Translations under genes and position numbers: made by a program
Assembly: GCA_050180235.1 (NCBI GenBank)
Contig: JBFXEJ010000163.1
Span: 1-10,040, forward strand
Direction: 5' to 3'
Source of the DNA: JAABRU01 sp050180235
GTDB lineage: Bacteria > Desulfobacterota > Desulfobacteria > Desulfobacterales > Desulfococcaceae
DNA length: 10,040 bases
In this document: piece by piece, positions 1-8,083 of the stretch
Layout of the letters: every line of letters begins with the position of its first letter
How positions within the stretch are numbered: position 1 is the stretch's first letter
Notes under the pieces: generated by a model
What the model was told of the DNA's origin: nothing
The model's input: the letters and a program-made list of their open reading frames with translations, nothing else
Database searches by the model: none

Positions 1-165
1 ATGCCCCTGCAGACCGTGCTCTCTGCCTCCTTCTCCGAAATTATCCCTGCGTTCTTCCCATAACGGACGGATCAGTTCCGCAATTTTGTAAAAAGTATCC
101 GTATCGACACCTGTCAGACGGCGGAATTTTTCGGGACGGCGGGCCGGTTTCCCAACTGTGAGCAT
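1..165 (-). CDS. IS5-like DDE transposase, N-terminal fragment (cut by window edge)
   Basis: Minus-strand reading frame of 55 codons that starts at ATG 165 and is still open at base 1, so only the N-terminus is visible. It reads MLTVGKPARRPEKFRRLTGV and continues with DTDTFYKIAELIRPLWEERR and a Gly/Arg-rich stretch. The RRPEKFRRLTG...F motif followed by a Gly/Arg/His-rich segment matches the helix-turn-helix N-terminal domain that precedes the DDE_Tnp_4 catalytic domain in IS5/IS1031-like transposases. That family link is from memory of the motif, and the catalytic DDE residues lie outside the window. The start is supported by GGAG about 10 bases upstream (near 177-180). It lies on the same strand as the restriction-modification gene and begins 68 bases beyond that gene's stop, so the element's terminal inverted repeat should lie between 166 and 233. 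I could not identify it. Whether the transposase is intact cannot be told. Confidence 0.72.
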   Translation of the reverse strand, partial: MLTVGKPARRPEKFRRLTGVDTDTFYKIAELIRPLWEERRDNFGEGGREHGLQGH

Positions 166-233
166 AAGTTTATTTTCTCCTGTTCTGTCAGTCGCAAATT
201 CTCAGAAATAAATATCAGAAATCTTCTGTTAAG

Positions 234-3200
234 TCAAATTTTGGAGTTTTGCAGGAGGTCTATTTTTTTGCCTTCCGCAATGGCAATCTCTTCTTCTGTC
301 AGACCGTAAAGTTCATACACCAGCCGGTCAATTTCCTTTTCCGGTCCTGATGTGTCAGCCTCCGGATTTTTCTTTTTTGCGGCAAGAATCTGATCAAACA
401 GTTTCAATACAGCCTTTTCCTGCTTTTTGTTTGGAACAGGAACATGCAGAGGCTCCAAAGCCTGCACACTGATGATCAAATCCCCGGTTCCTGTTTTTGG
501 AGCGGTTCTGAACAAATCCCAGTTGCAAAGACGGGAATTCAGCACAGCGCAGAGAAATTTCACTTTTTCCCCTGTTGCAATGCAGGTGCTGTCCAGACAG
601 TATGCGCCGGATTGATCATAACAGAATCTCAGTATGGAGCCGATTCTCTTCCAGACCAGTTTGGGTTTTTCAAAATCCTGCCAGTAGGCACAGTTTCTTA
701 AATGATAAGGTGTTTCCCCTTTGTCACATCTTGCTGAAATTTTGTCCCAATGTTTATCCAAAAAACTTCTGATCGCAGGAAAATCATCAGGTTCAATTTT
801 ATCCAAAACATCTTTTATGCCATTATGCGTTCCAATCAGCCAGTTGACAGGTTTATCTGCTTTGTATTTCTGAATATCCCTGCCCCGTAACAAAGGCTTT
901 ATGATTTCAGCAGATTTGGGATCTTCCGCAATCAGTCTGTTTCTGGTTTCCTCATCAATAACAAAGGCTTCATTGCAGCCTGTGAGAATTCCTCTGTTAA
1001 TGATGATATTCCAATTTTTCAAAGGTGTTCCCGCTTTTTGAATTTTACGGGCAAGCGCCAGTGTATCAGTGTCTTCAAAACTCCATGTGTTTTCAGTTAA
1101 GGCTTTGGCGGGATAAAAAACTGCATGATTTGAAATATAAGTTTGAAAATCTTTTACAAAATCATCCCCCTTTTTTATCTGTCCGAGTATAAACTGACTG
1201 TTTTCATTTGCTTCTTCTTTCACAAAACCTGTGACTGCGGCATCAACTGTTGCCTCGTCAAAAACAGGGATTCCGCCAAAATCAATATAATGTGTAATCC
1301 GGGTTTTTTCCGCAAGGAATTTCCTCATTGCCTGCCCGTAGGCCGCTCTGGTGAATTTGCCGGATATGACAAACTGAAACACGCCCCTGTCTTTCAGAAG
1401 ATTATAACCCTGCTCAACAAAATAGGTAAGCAAATCCGACATGGGCCGGTAAATTTCAAATTTTGACTGCAGATAGGGCTTGATTTCGGAAAATGATTCC
1501 TGCCGGATATAGGGCGGATTGCCGATAACAATGTCAAAACCTGTGAAATCGCCGTCATCACTGAGCATTTCGGGAAACTCAAAGCGCCATTCAAAGGCAT
1601 TGTCATACATCTTTCCGTTCTGCAAATCTTCCATTTCCGCACTGAGATGTTTTATCTCCGCCTCCAGTTTGCGCTGTTTCCGCTCCCTTTCATTTTTTTC
1701 TTCGGCTGTTTCCGCAAACAGATGATTCCGGCTGAGCAGATCATAAAGTTCTCCGCCCAGTTTTTTCATCTGCGCGACTTTGGGACTGTTCGCGCCCAGT
1801 TCCACCCGGAAATCCTTTTTGATGCAGGAAATAAGTTTTTCCAACTGCATTTTTTCCCCAAAGCTCCGGGCATGGCGGTAGGTCTGAACCGCAGTTCTGT
1901 AAGACTCAACCGTCCATCTGCTTTTTTTCAGAATCTGCCTCACATCCGCATCCAGAGGAAAACGGCTGACAAGAGAATTTCCGCATCTGATGTTGATGTC
2001 AATATTGGGCAGGGTTTCCAGTTCGCCGTCTGCTTTGTAATACGCATTCTTCAGCAGTTCAATCCACAGACGCAGACGGCAGATTTTCACGGAATTCGGG
2101 TTGATGTCCACACCGAAAAGACAGTTTTCAATAATCATCTGTTTTTCATGGAAAAGCGTTTCCTGTATCCGCTGACTTTCCCGGTTTTTGGGATTGTAGG
2201 CAAACAGTTCCCCGTCCTCATCTGTCACAGTGAGTTCATCACCGGCCACTTCAATGTGATATTCCTTCAGGCGTCTGCCCTGCCTGTCGAGCAGAATTTT
2301 CAGATCATTTTTCACCGCAATGATTTCATTGAGTGCGGACACCAGAAAATGCCCGGAGCCAACCGCAGGATCGCATATTTTCAGACTGTTCACAATTTCA
2401 TTTGCCTCTTTCTGATCCTCAATTCTGTTGTACAGTTCATCAAAATCTTTGCAGTTCCAGCCTTTTCTCTCATTGAATTTCTGCAACACTGCACGGCGCA
2501 CGGTCTCGCGTGCCATGTACATGGTGATGAAACCCGGCGTGAAAAATGATCCGTCTTTGTAACCGTTGATTTTTTCAAAAATAAGTCCCAGCACGGACGC
2601 GCTGACCAGGGTTCTGCTCTCTTCCTGAATCTCGCCGCCGCCCTCAGCCGCGAAATCATAAGCATCCAGAAATGCAAAAAGATATTCAAGCGTATTCATC
2701 TCTCCTGTGCGTTTTTTCCCGCTGCGGTCTTTCAGCACAGTGGAAGACAGGATGCCCAGTTTTTTTCTCTGTGCCAGGCTGCTGACAGAAAATGCAAGAT
2801 GCTCAATTTCCGCGGGTTCAAACAGGGAACTGTTAAGATAGGGAACTTTTGCAAAAACCTGCTTCAGATTGGGTAGACGCTCTTCTGTTTTCCGGGCCAG
2901 CACATAAAAGAAAAGCACGTCCAGATCACTGAAATTCTGAATCATCCGGGAATTGAGAAAGGAAAAGGATTTGTCCCCCTTATGACAGGAAATCAACTGT
3001 GCCTCAAGCAGTTTTAAAAACAGAATGCGGTTTATCCATGTGATGACCAGTTCCAGTGCGGCACTGAAAAGTTTTTCCTCTTCAGATGCGCCAAAACGCT
3101 CTGATTTTTCCAGCCTGTCAATTTTTTTCATGCTTTGCAGTGTGAGAATTGTGTTTTCCATCAGGGAGCCGGAGCAGCGTTCCTTTTCCTTTTTCCGCTC

Positions 3201-4016
3201 AATGATTTTTTTTCCCCCTTTTCCGCTTTCGGTCAGTCCGATGATGTGCAGCAGTTCTGCATAAAAATTTCTGTCCAGGGTGTTGCTGTCATTGGCAAAG
3301 GGAAGTTTGAGCAGATGTTCGGGGGAAAAAATTTTGTACAGAACAGCCAGCCGTTTTTCATCATTTTCATCCGGATTTTTCAGAGCCTTTTCATATTCCC
3401 GGATGTCAAAATGGGTAAAGGGGATTTCGGATTTCACTTCACTGATGAAAGGTTCTGCAATTTCTTTGTAGAAAAAATCAGTGGTGACTCCCCCAAGTCT
3501 GTGCGCCTCAAAATCCCTGAACTGTTTCACCAGATTTCTGTTTTGGGCAAAGAATTTTTCAAAAACACGGGCATCAAAAATGAACCATTCATAAATATCA
3601 GTGGCAATGATTTGCCTTATCTCAATATTCTTTTCTGAAACCCGTTCACGGAGATAATAAAGAACAAGTTCCCAAAATGCCTTTGCACTGATATTCTCCT
3701 TTTTCAGCATTTCAGATCTGCTGCCCGGTTTTTTGGTCTCAATAATCACGCTGACAGAACTTTTGGCATCCTTTCCGCTGTGAATGACCATATCTGTCCG
3801 GTCTTTGGTGTTGATGAAATGTTTTTCCCTGTAATAAACATCTTTAAGAAAATCTGAGACAAGATTTTTGTGATATTCCTCTGATTCGGATTCATCAATT
3901 CCATCCACCAGCCTTGCAAGAGAAATTTTGAATTTTTCAATGTCACTTCTGCAGGGTCTGATTTTCAGAAAGGCTTTGTTCAGGGATTTTTTGGGTGTCA
4001 GCATGTTTGTTTCCAT
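234..4016 (-). CDS. Eco57I-like type IIG restriction-modification enzyme (fused nuclease, N6-adenine methyltransferase and target recognition)
   Basis: About 1260 residues from ATG 4016. The N-terminus (MLTPKKSLNKAFLKIRP, roughly residues 5-60) resembles the DUF7149-type domain found at the head of such enzymes. A putative PD-(D/E)XK nuclease follows, with Asp75 and the E-T-K triad at Glu93/Lys95. A long helical linker leads to the SAM-dependent methyltransferase: motif I DPAVGSGHF at about 549-557, DINPNSVKICRLRLWIELL at about 637, and motif IV N-P-P-Y at 833-836, the signature of N6-adenine methylation. A coiled, charged insert lies at about 765-800. The C-terminal part (about 1000-1190, including LLRGRDIQKY and PKLVWKR) looks like a TaqI-type target-recognition domain. 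Everything needed for cutting, methylating and recognising DNA is therefore in one chain, as in type IIG systems, and no separate specificity gene is visible. An upstream in-frame TTG (4106) exists, but that extension runs through a palindromic repeat. ATG 4016 has a GGGAG 12 bases upstream, and ATG 4004 is an alternative. The frame is intact. The recognition sequence cannot be predicted. Confidence 0.94.
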   Translation of the reverse strand: METNMLTPKKSLNKAFLKIRPCRSDIEKFKISLARLVDGIDESESEEYHKNLVSDFLKDVYYREKHFINTKDRTDMVIHSGKDAKSSVSVIIETKKPGSRSEMLKKENISAKAFWELVLYYLRERVSEKNIEIRQIIATDIYEWFIFDARVFEKFFAQNRNLVKQFRDFEAHRLGGVTTDFFYKEIAEPFISEVKSEIPFTHFDIREYEKALKNPDENDEKRLAVLYKIFSPEHLLKLPFANDSNTLDRNFYAELLHIIGLTESGKGGKKIIERKKEKERCSGSLMENTILTLQSMKKIDRLEKSERFGASEEEKLFSAALELVITWINRILFLKLLEAQLISCHKGDKSFSFLNSRMIQNFSDLDVLFFYVLARKTEERLPNLKQVFAKVPYLNSSLFEPAEIEHLAFSVSSLAQRKKLGILSSTVLKDRSGKKRTGEMNTLEYLFAFLDAYDFAAEGGGEIQEESRTLVSASVLGLIFEKINGYKDGSFFTPGFITMYMARETVRRAVLQKFNERKGWNCKDFDELYNRIEDQKEANEIVNSLKICDPAVGSGHFLVSALNEIIAVKNDLKILLDRQGRRLKEYHIEVAGDELTVTDEDGELFAYNPKNRESQRIQETLFHEKQMIIENCLFGVDINPNSVKICRLRLWIELLKNAYYKADGELETLPNIDINIRCGNSLVSRFPLDADVRQILKKSRWTVESYRTAVQTYRHARSFGEKMQLEKLISCIKKDFRVELGANSPKVAQMKKLGGELYDLLSRNHLFAETAEEKNERERKQRKLEAEIKHLSAEMEDLQNGKMYDNAFEWRFEFPEMLSDDGDFTGFDIVIGNPPYIRQESFSEIKPYLQSKFEIYRPMSDLLTYFVEQGYNLLKDRGVFQFVISGKFTRAAYGQAMRKFLAEKTRITHYIDFGGIPVFDEATVDAAVTGFVKEEANENSQFILGQIKKGDDFVKDFQTYISNHAVFYPAKALTENTWSFEDTDTLALARKIQKAGTPLKNWNIIINRGILTGCNEAFVIDEETRNRLIAEDPKSAEIIKPLLRGRDIQKYKADKPVNWLIGTHNGIKDVLDKIEPDDFPAIRSFLDKHWDKISARCDKGETPYHLRNCAYWQDFEKPKLVWKRIGSILRFCYDQSGAYCLDSTCIATGEKVKFLCAVLNSRLCNWDLFRTAPKTGTGDLIISVQALEPLHVPVPNKKQEKAVLKLFDQILAAKKKNPEADTSGPEKEIDRLVYELYGLTEEEIAIAEGKKIDLLQNSKI

Positions 4017-4058
4017 TGGATTTCTGCACTCCCTTAAAAAAATATTTTGCAGTGCACA

Positions 4059-4129
4059 GTCTGAACTGTGATTTCTGATGATTCTGATTTCATGAAAATC
4101 ACACAAATCACATCAATCACAGTTCAGAC
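4059..4129. repeat. 71-bp imperfect palindrome with 9-base GTGATT periodicity
   Basis: The outer arms are a perfect 15-base inverted repeat: GTCTGAACTGTGATT at 4059-4073 and its reverse complement at 4115-4129. Between them the sequence is not random. Read on the minus strand it runs GTGATTGAT, GTGATTTGT, GTGATTTTC in 9-base steps to a self-complementary centre TTTCATGAAA (4088-4097), then returns through degenerate copies of the same unit. It sits between the purA stop (4174) and the start of the restriction-modification gene (4016). A hairpin here could end purA transcription: on the minus strand a run of seven T lies about 20 bases beyond it. The regular inner repeats are more than a terminator needs, however, and resemble dispersed intergenic repeats seen in some environmental bacteria. 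Confidence 0.85.
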
Positions 4130-4173
4130 GTCCGCTGTGCCGGATTGCGGTATTTTGGAGATTGTGAACAGCC

Positions 4174-5463
4174 TCAGCGCAGGGGATTTTTCAGCACAAT
4201 GGTCTGATCTCTTCCCGGACCAACGGAAACAATCTGAATGGGAACTCCGGTCAGTTCCTCAGCCCGTTTAAGATAATTCTTTGTATTGGAAGGCAGATCA
4301 TCAAATTTCCGTATGCCGGAAATATCTTCGTCCCATCCGGGCAGGATTTCATACACAGGTTCACATTCTCCCAGCACTTTCAGACTGGTGGGGAAATGAT
4401 GCAGGGTTTCACTGCCATGTTTGTAGGCCGTGCATATTTTCAGATTATCCAGCCCGCCCAGCACATCCAGTTTTGTCACCACCAGTCCTGTCAGGCCGTT
4501 GAGACGCACGGCATTTTCCAGAATCACGGTATCCAGCCATCCGCAGCGGCGTTTTCTGCCGGTGGTGGCTCCGAATTCCGCGCCTTTTTTCTGGATTCTG
4601 TCGCCGATCTCATCAAAAAGCTCTGTGGGAAAAGGCCCGGCTCCAACCCTTGTGGTATATGCCTTGACAATGCCGTAAATATCTGTGAGTTTTCCAGGCC
4701 CTATGCCTGATCCGCAGCACGCGTTGCCTGACACGGTATTGGAAGATGTCACAAAGGGATAGGTTCCATGATCAATATCCAGATGGGTTCCCTGCGCGCC
4801 CTCAAACAGCAACTGTCTGCCGGATTTCAGGGCTTCATCCATAATCACAGACACATTGCAAACATGGGGAGCCAGACGCCGGGCATATCCTGTATATTCC
4901 TCAATAACAGCTTCGGGATCAGCGGTTTCTGCGGAAAGGAAATTTTTCAGGTAAAAATTCTTTTCCAGCATAATGGTTTCCACTTTTTCCCTCAGCACTT
5001 CCGGATCAATGAGATCCACAAAACGGATGCCCCGCCGCGTGGCCTTATCCTCATATGCCGGCCCGATGCCCCGGCCTGTTGTGCCGATTTTTTTGTCGCC
5101 TTTCATCCGCTCCCGTGCCTGATCCACCAGTTTGTGATAAGGCATGATGATCTGCGCGCGTTCACTGATTTTCAGATTGTCCGCATCCACTTTCACACCT
5201 TTGCTGAGCAGATAGTCCATTTCTTCGATCAGCACCGCAGGATCAACAACCAGACCATTGCCGATGATACATGTTTTCCCCTGCAGAATCCCGGAAGGAA
5301 CCAGATGACTGATAAACTGCTCACCATTGACCACCATTGTATGCCCGGCATTATTTCCGCCCTGAAAACGCACCACCAGATCCGCATCCGCGGCCAGCAT
5401 ATCCACAATTTTTCCCTTGCCTTCATCTCCCCACTGGGTTCCGACAATCACAACATTTGCCAT
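4174..5463 (-). CDS. purA: adenylosuccinate synthetase
   Basis: PurA joins IMP and aspartate at the expense of GTP to make adenylosuccinate, the first committed step from IMP to AMP, in the cytoplasm. The 429-residue protein has the usual family length. The N-terminal signature MANVVIVGTQWGDEGKGKIV contains the GDEGKGK phosphate-binding loop with catalytic Asp13, and GGNNAGHT supplies catalytic His41. Further conserved blocks are GTTGRGIGPAYEDKATRRG (IMP binding), FEGAQGTHLDIDHGTYPFVTSSN, GATTGRKRRCGWLD (the GTP/aspartate loop) and a C-terminal VSVGPGRDQTIV. All key residues are present and nothing is truncated. ATG 5463 is preceded by AAGGAG with 7 bases of spacing, a strong ribosome binding site. 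It is transcribed divergently from the chemoreceptor gene, and no other purine gene is in view. Confidence 0.98.
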   Translation of the reverse strand: MANVVIVGTQWGDEGKGKIVDMLAADADLVVRFQGGNNAGHTMVVNGEQFISHLVPSGILQGKTCIIGNGLVVDPAVLIEEMDYLLSKGVKVDADNLKISERAQIIMPYHKLVDQARERMKGDKKIGTTGRGIGPAYEDKATRRGIRFVDLIDPEVLREKVETIMLEKNFYLKNFLSAETADPEAVIEEYTGYARRLAPHVCNVSVIMDEALKSGRQLLFEGAQGTHLDIDHGTYPFVTSSNTVSGNACCGSGIGPGKLTDIYGIVKAYTTRVGAGPFPTELFDEIGDRIQKKGAEFGATTGRKRRCGWLDTVILENAVRLNGLTGLVVTKLDVLGGLDNLKICTAYKHGSETLHHFPTSLKVLGECEPVYEILPGWDEDISGIRKFDDLPSNTKNYLKRAEELTGVPIQIVSVGPGRDQTIVLKNPLR

Positions 5464-5514
5464 GTGTTTCTCCTTTATGATAAAAAAATCCGGAACACGC
5501 CTGCATCCGGTGTG

Positions 5515-5544
5515 TTGACAAAAAAAACAGAAAATTTGTAATTT
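5515..5544 (+). promoter_or_regulatory. candidate sigma70-type promoter for the chemoreceptor gene
   Basis: A perfect TTGACA (5515-5520) is followed at an 18-base spacing by TAATTT (5539-5544), a weak -10 match. A better -10 sequence, TATCAT at 5544-5549, is 23 bases from the -35 and too far for a standard spacing. The intervening DNA is almost all A/T. Transcription from here would give a leader of roughly 165 bases before the ATG at 5718. Confidence 0.4.
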
Positions 5545-5568
5545 ATCATAAGGAAAGAGATTTCACAA
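5540..5568 (-). promoter_or_regulatory. candidate sigma70-type promoter for purA
   Basis: On the minus strand TTGTGA (5568-5563) and TAAATT (5545-5540) are 17 bases apart, each matching 4 of 6 consensus positions. The site overlaps the -10 area of the plus-strand candidate, so the two genes would share and possibly compete for this A/T-rich patch. This is based on consensus matching only. Confidence 0.33.
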
Positions 5569-5580
5569 CTCCTGTTTTGA

Positions 5581-5670
5581 TGAATTCCCCCAGCAAGTCT
5601 TTTTCTCAGGCAAATCAGACCTGCGATCTGAAAAAGGCATTGATTTCAAAAAACAGCAGGGGTATATTCA
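5581..5670 (+). promoter_or_regulatory. foldable leader upstream of the chemoreceptor gene (possible structured RNA)
   Basis: In the transcript, TGAAT plus CCCC (5581-5590) can pair with GGGG plus ATTCA (5659-5670). Inside, CTTTTTC (5599-5605) can pair with GAAAAAG (5630-5636), and at its tip CAGG (5607-5610) can pair with CCTG (5620-5623) around a 9-base loop. This gives a closed outer stem around an inner two-part hairpin. I do not recognise a known riboswitch consensus in it. The pairing was found by eye and may be fortuitous. Confidence 0.25.
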
Positions 5671-5717
5671 TAAAAATCATACCGGTTTCCAACCCAATCT
5701 TTCTGAAAGGACATTCC

Positions 5718-8009
5718 ATGAAAATCTTCGATCACCTGAGCCTGAAAAAGAAAATGATTACCGGCGGCGCGGCCCCGATGATCCTGATTGTCGCTCTGGG
5801 CCTTATGAGTTTCCAGAGCATTGACGCACTGCTGCACATTGGCGGCAAAGTGGACAGCACCAATCAGTTCATCAGTGAACTCAACATGGTGAACAACAGC
5901 ATTGCCCGGCTGGAGTCTTTGGAAAAGAATTTTCTGGTGACAGGAGAGAAAAAACATCTGACGCAGTTTTCCCAAAGCAGAGAAAAACTGTCTGCTCTCC
6001 TGGCAGAAATGAAGAAAGACCTGTCTTTGGCCCGTGCCGGACAGATGGAGGAATTGGAAAAACTGCTTGCCCTGTGGTACGGGGAAACCGGCAGGGAAAT
6101 TCTGGCCCGTGAGAAAATTGATATGGCTCCGGAAGAACGCGCTGCGCTGCGGGAGAAATCCGGGGAAGTTCCCCAACTGAGGGTGGAAGACCTCATTGCC
6201 CCGGAAATGCTGCGAAAAGTGCAGAAATATTACGCGGGTGCCACCGGTGTTGCCAGTCTGGTGGTGGAAAAGGACGGAACTCCGGTAAAACTGCAGACCT
6301 ATGATGAATTTCAGAAATTCTGCTTCGGATACCAGCGCAAAAACAAAAAAGGACTGGAACTGTGCATGAAAAGTGATGCAGAGGGGCCCCAGGATGCAAA
6401 AAAAGCAGGCCGGGACTGGTATTACTGCTATTCCGGCGGTCTCATTGATTTCGGATTTCCCATTACTGTGGACGGAATGCAGATCGGCAACTGGCTGGGC
6501 GGTCAGATTCTGCTGGAAGCACCGGATGAGGAAAAATTCCGCAAACAGGCCGAAGATATTGGAATTGAAGATAAAGAGGGTTATATTGATGCACTTCGGC
6601 AGGTTCCCATTGTTGGGCAGGAAAAACTGGAGGCTGCAATTGAACTGCTCAAGGTGCTGGTTGCCACTTTCGGACAGATGGGAAATGACCTGTATCTCCG
6701 CAAATCTCTGGTGGCACTTGTCAACAGCGGAGGTTCTGAAAATATCATGGAAAAAATCCGCTTTGTGCTGGAAAATATCCGCAAATCCGAACTGGAAGTG
6801 CTCAGTGCGGCTCAGATTTCCGCAGCAAAAGCCGCGACTTTGACAAAAAACATGGTGGCAGGCGGCACAGTGCTTGCCTTTTTTCTTTCCCTTGCCATTG
6901 CCTTTTGGATTTCGCGGGGCCTGCTGCGCCAGTTGGGCGGGGAACCTTCGGAAATCGAGGATATTGCCAAAAAGGTGTCAGAGGGGGATCTGACCATTGA
7001 GTTTTCTTCCAAAGGAAAAAGCGGTGTCTATGCGGCCATGAAAAAAATGGTGGAAAATCTCCGCACAAGCATTGCGGATGTGCAGATAGCGTCCGGCAAA
7101 CTTGCGGAAACAAGTCTGGAACTCAAATCCCGTTCTGAGGAAATGTCTCAGGGAGCGAGTGAGCAGGCAGCATCGGCTGAGGAAGTCTCGGCCTCCATGG
7201 AGGAAATGACAGCGGCCATCCGGCAGAATGCAGACAATGCAGGCGCTACGGAAAGAATTGCTTTGCAGGCAGCGCAGACTGCCGGGGAAGGCGGCAAAGC
7301 AGTGGCTGAGACTGTTACTGCCATTCAGACCATTGCGGAAAGAATCACTGTCATACAGGAAATAGCGCGGGAAACCAATATGCTGGCTTTGAATGCGGCC
7401 ATTGAATCCGCGCGGGCCGGTTCCTCAGGCCGGGGATTTTCTGTGGTGGCAGCCGAGGTGCGCAAACTGTCTGAACAGATCCAGAAGGCCGCGAAAAAAA
7501 TTATCAGTGTGACAGCATCAGGTGTTACGGTTGCGGAAAATGCAGGCGGAATGCTCAGCCGTATTGTGCCGGATATACGCAAGACAGCGGAACTGGTGCA
7601 GGAAATCAGTTCATCGAGTCAGGAACAGCATTCAGGAGCGGATCAGATCAACAAGGCCATTCAGCAGCTTGACCAGATCATTCAGCAGAATGCGGCCATA
7701 TCCGAAGAAATGGCCTCCACTTCCGAAGATTTGTCTGAACAGGCTGACCGGCTGCGTAAGGTGACAGAGTTTTTCAAAATCGGGGATCTGGCAGCGGAAA
7801 AAGGGAAATCCGAAAATGAAAGTCTGCAACCTGAGGATATCACTGCCATGAAAGCCATTATTGCCAAATTTGAGGGGAAAAAGAAACCGCATGCTGCGGA
7901 AGCCAAACCTGAATCCCGCGGGGGACAGACAAAAGACAAAAGCGGAAAAGAACAAATCCGAATGGATGAAGAGGAAAAAGACATCAGGGATGAGTTTGAA
8001 ATGTATTAG
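5718..8009 (+). CDS. methyl-accepting chemotaxis protein with PocR-like sensory domain between its two membrane segments
   Basis: Inner-membrane chemoreceptor of 763 residues. ATG 5718 is chosen because AAAGGA lies 6 bases upstream and it places the first membrane helix at about residues 13-33 (MITGGAAPMILIVALGLMSF). A longer frame back to TTG 5577 adds 47 unconvincing residues. Residues about 40-125 form a helical segment (SIARLESLEKNFLVTGEKK) like a CHASE3-type four-helix bundle. Residues about 150-325 resemble the PocR ligand-binding domain: EDLIAPEMLRKVQKYYA, three cysteines (Cys202, Cys216, Cys237), YYCYSGGLIDFGFPITVDG and GNWLGGQIL. The second membrane helix is at about 377-400, followed by HAMP (GGEPSEIEDIAKKVSEGDL). 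The signalling domain has its hairpin tip at about 547-580 (IARETNMLALNAAIESARAG...GRGFSVVAAEVR), which docks to CheA/CheW. The tail is long, charged and Lys/Glu-rich and ends in DEFEMY. Known PocR domains sense small organic molecules such as diols, but the ligand here is unknown. No che genes are nearby, so it probably serves a remote chemosensory cluster. Confidence 0.96.
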   Translation: MKIFDHLSLKKKMITGGAAPMILIVALGLMSFQSIDALLHIGGKVDSTNQFISELNMVNNSIARLESLEKNFLVTGEKKHLTQFSQSREKLSALLAEMKKDLSLARAGQMEELEKLLALWYGETGREILAREKIDMAPEERAALREKSGEVPQLRVEDLIAPEMLRKVQKYYAGATGVASLVVEKDGTPVKLQTYDEFQKFCFGYQRKNKKGLELCMKSDAEGPQDAKKAGRDWYYCYSGGLIDFGFPITVDGMQIGNWLGGQILLEAPDEEKFRKQAEDIGIEDKEGYIDALRQVPIVGQEKLEAAIELLKVLVATFGQMGNDLYLRKSLVALVNSGGSENIMEKIRFVLENIRKSELEVLSAAQISAAKAATLTKNMVAGGTVLAFFLSLAIAFWISRGLLRQLGGEPSEIEDIAKKVSEGDLTIEFSSKGKSGVYAAMKKMVENLRTSIADVQIASGKLAETSLELKSRSEEMSQGASEQAASAEEVSASMEEMTAAIRQNADNAGATERIALQAAQTAGEGGKAVAETVTAIQTIAERITVIQEIARETNMLALNAAIESARAGSSGRGFSVVAAEVRKLSEQIQKAAKKIISVTASGVTVAENAGGMLSRIVPDIRKTAELVQEISSSSQEQHSGADQINKAIQQLDQIIQQNAAISEEMASTSEDLSEQADRLRKVTEFFKIGDLAAEKGKSENESLQPEDITAMKAIIAKFEGKKKPHAAEAKPESRGGQTKDKSGKEQIRMDEEEKDIRDEFEMY

Positions 8010-8038
8010 AGATTATCGGAAATAAAAAAGTGGCACAT

Positions 8039-8083
8039 GCTTCCGGCCTGTGCTGCGGGTTATAAACAGGCTGGAAGCCTGTT
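8039..8083 (+). terminator. hairpin region after the chemoreceptor gene with two competing folds
   Basis: GCTTCCGGCCTGT (8039-8051) can pair with ACAGGCTGGAAGC (8066-8078) as a 13-base-pair stem with one G-U pair and a 14-base loop. A second hairpin uses AACAGGC (8065-8071) with GCCTGTT (8077-8083), a perfect 7-bp stem with a 5-base loop. It shares bases with the first, so the two exclude each other. A third small stem, TCTGC/GCAGA, follows at 8083-8097. No U-run of terminator quality follows, so this may be an inefficient terminator or an attenuator between the chemoreceptor and the next gene (start 8120). Confidence 0.5.

Noticed and set aside
215..228. Small hairpin CAGAA/TTCTG after the restriction-modification stop
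   Set aside because: A five-base stem with no proper U-run is too weak to call a terminator.
1647..2549. 300-codon plus-strand open frame opposite the restriction-modification gene
   Set aside because: It lies wholly antisense to a well-supported gene, has no recognisable domain, and its residue mix (Phe, His, Gln rich) is that of a complementary-strand shadow.
4017..4106. N-terminal extension of the restriction-modification protein to a TTG at 4106
   Set aside because: The 30 extra residues are encoded largely by the palindromic repeat and do not resemble the family's N-terminus, and the TTG has no good ribosome binding site.
4059..4129. CRISPR array at the periodic GTGATT units
   Set aside because: The units are only 9 bases apart with no spacers between them, and there are no cas genes.
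4768..5541. 257-codon plus-strand open frame opposite purA
   Set aside because: It is antisense to purA, which is certain from its motifs, and shows no ribosome binding site or known motif.
5577..5717. 47-residue N-terminal extension of the chemoreceptor from TTG 5577
   Set aside because: ATG 5718 has a well-placed AAAGGA and gives the usual short cytosolic tail before the first membrane helix.
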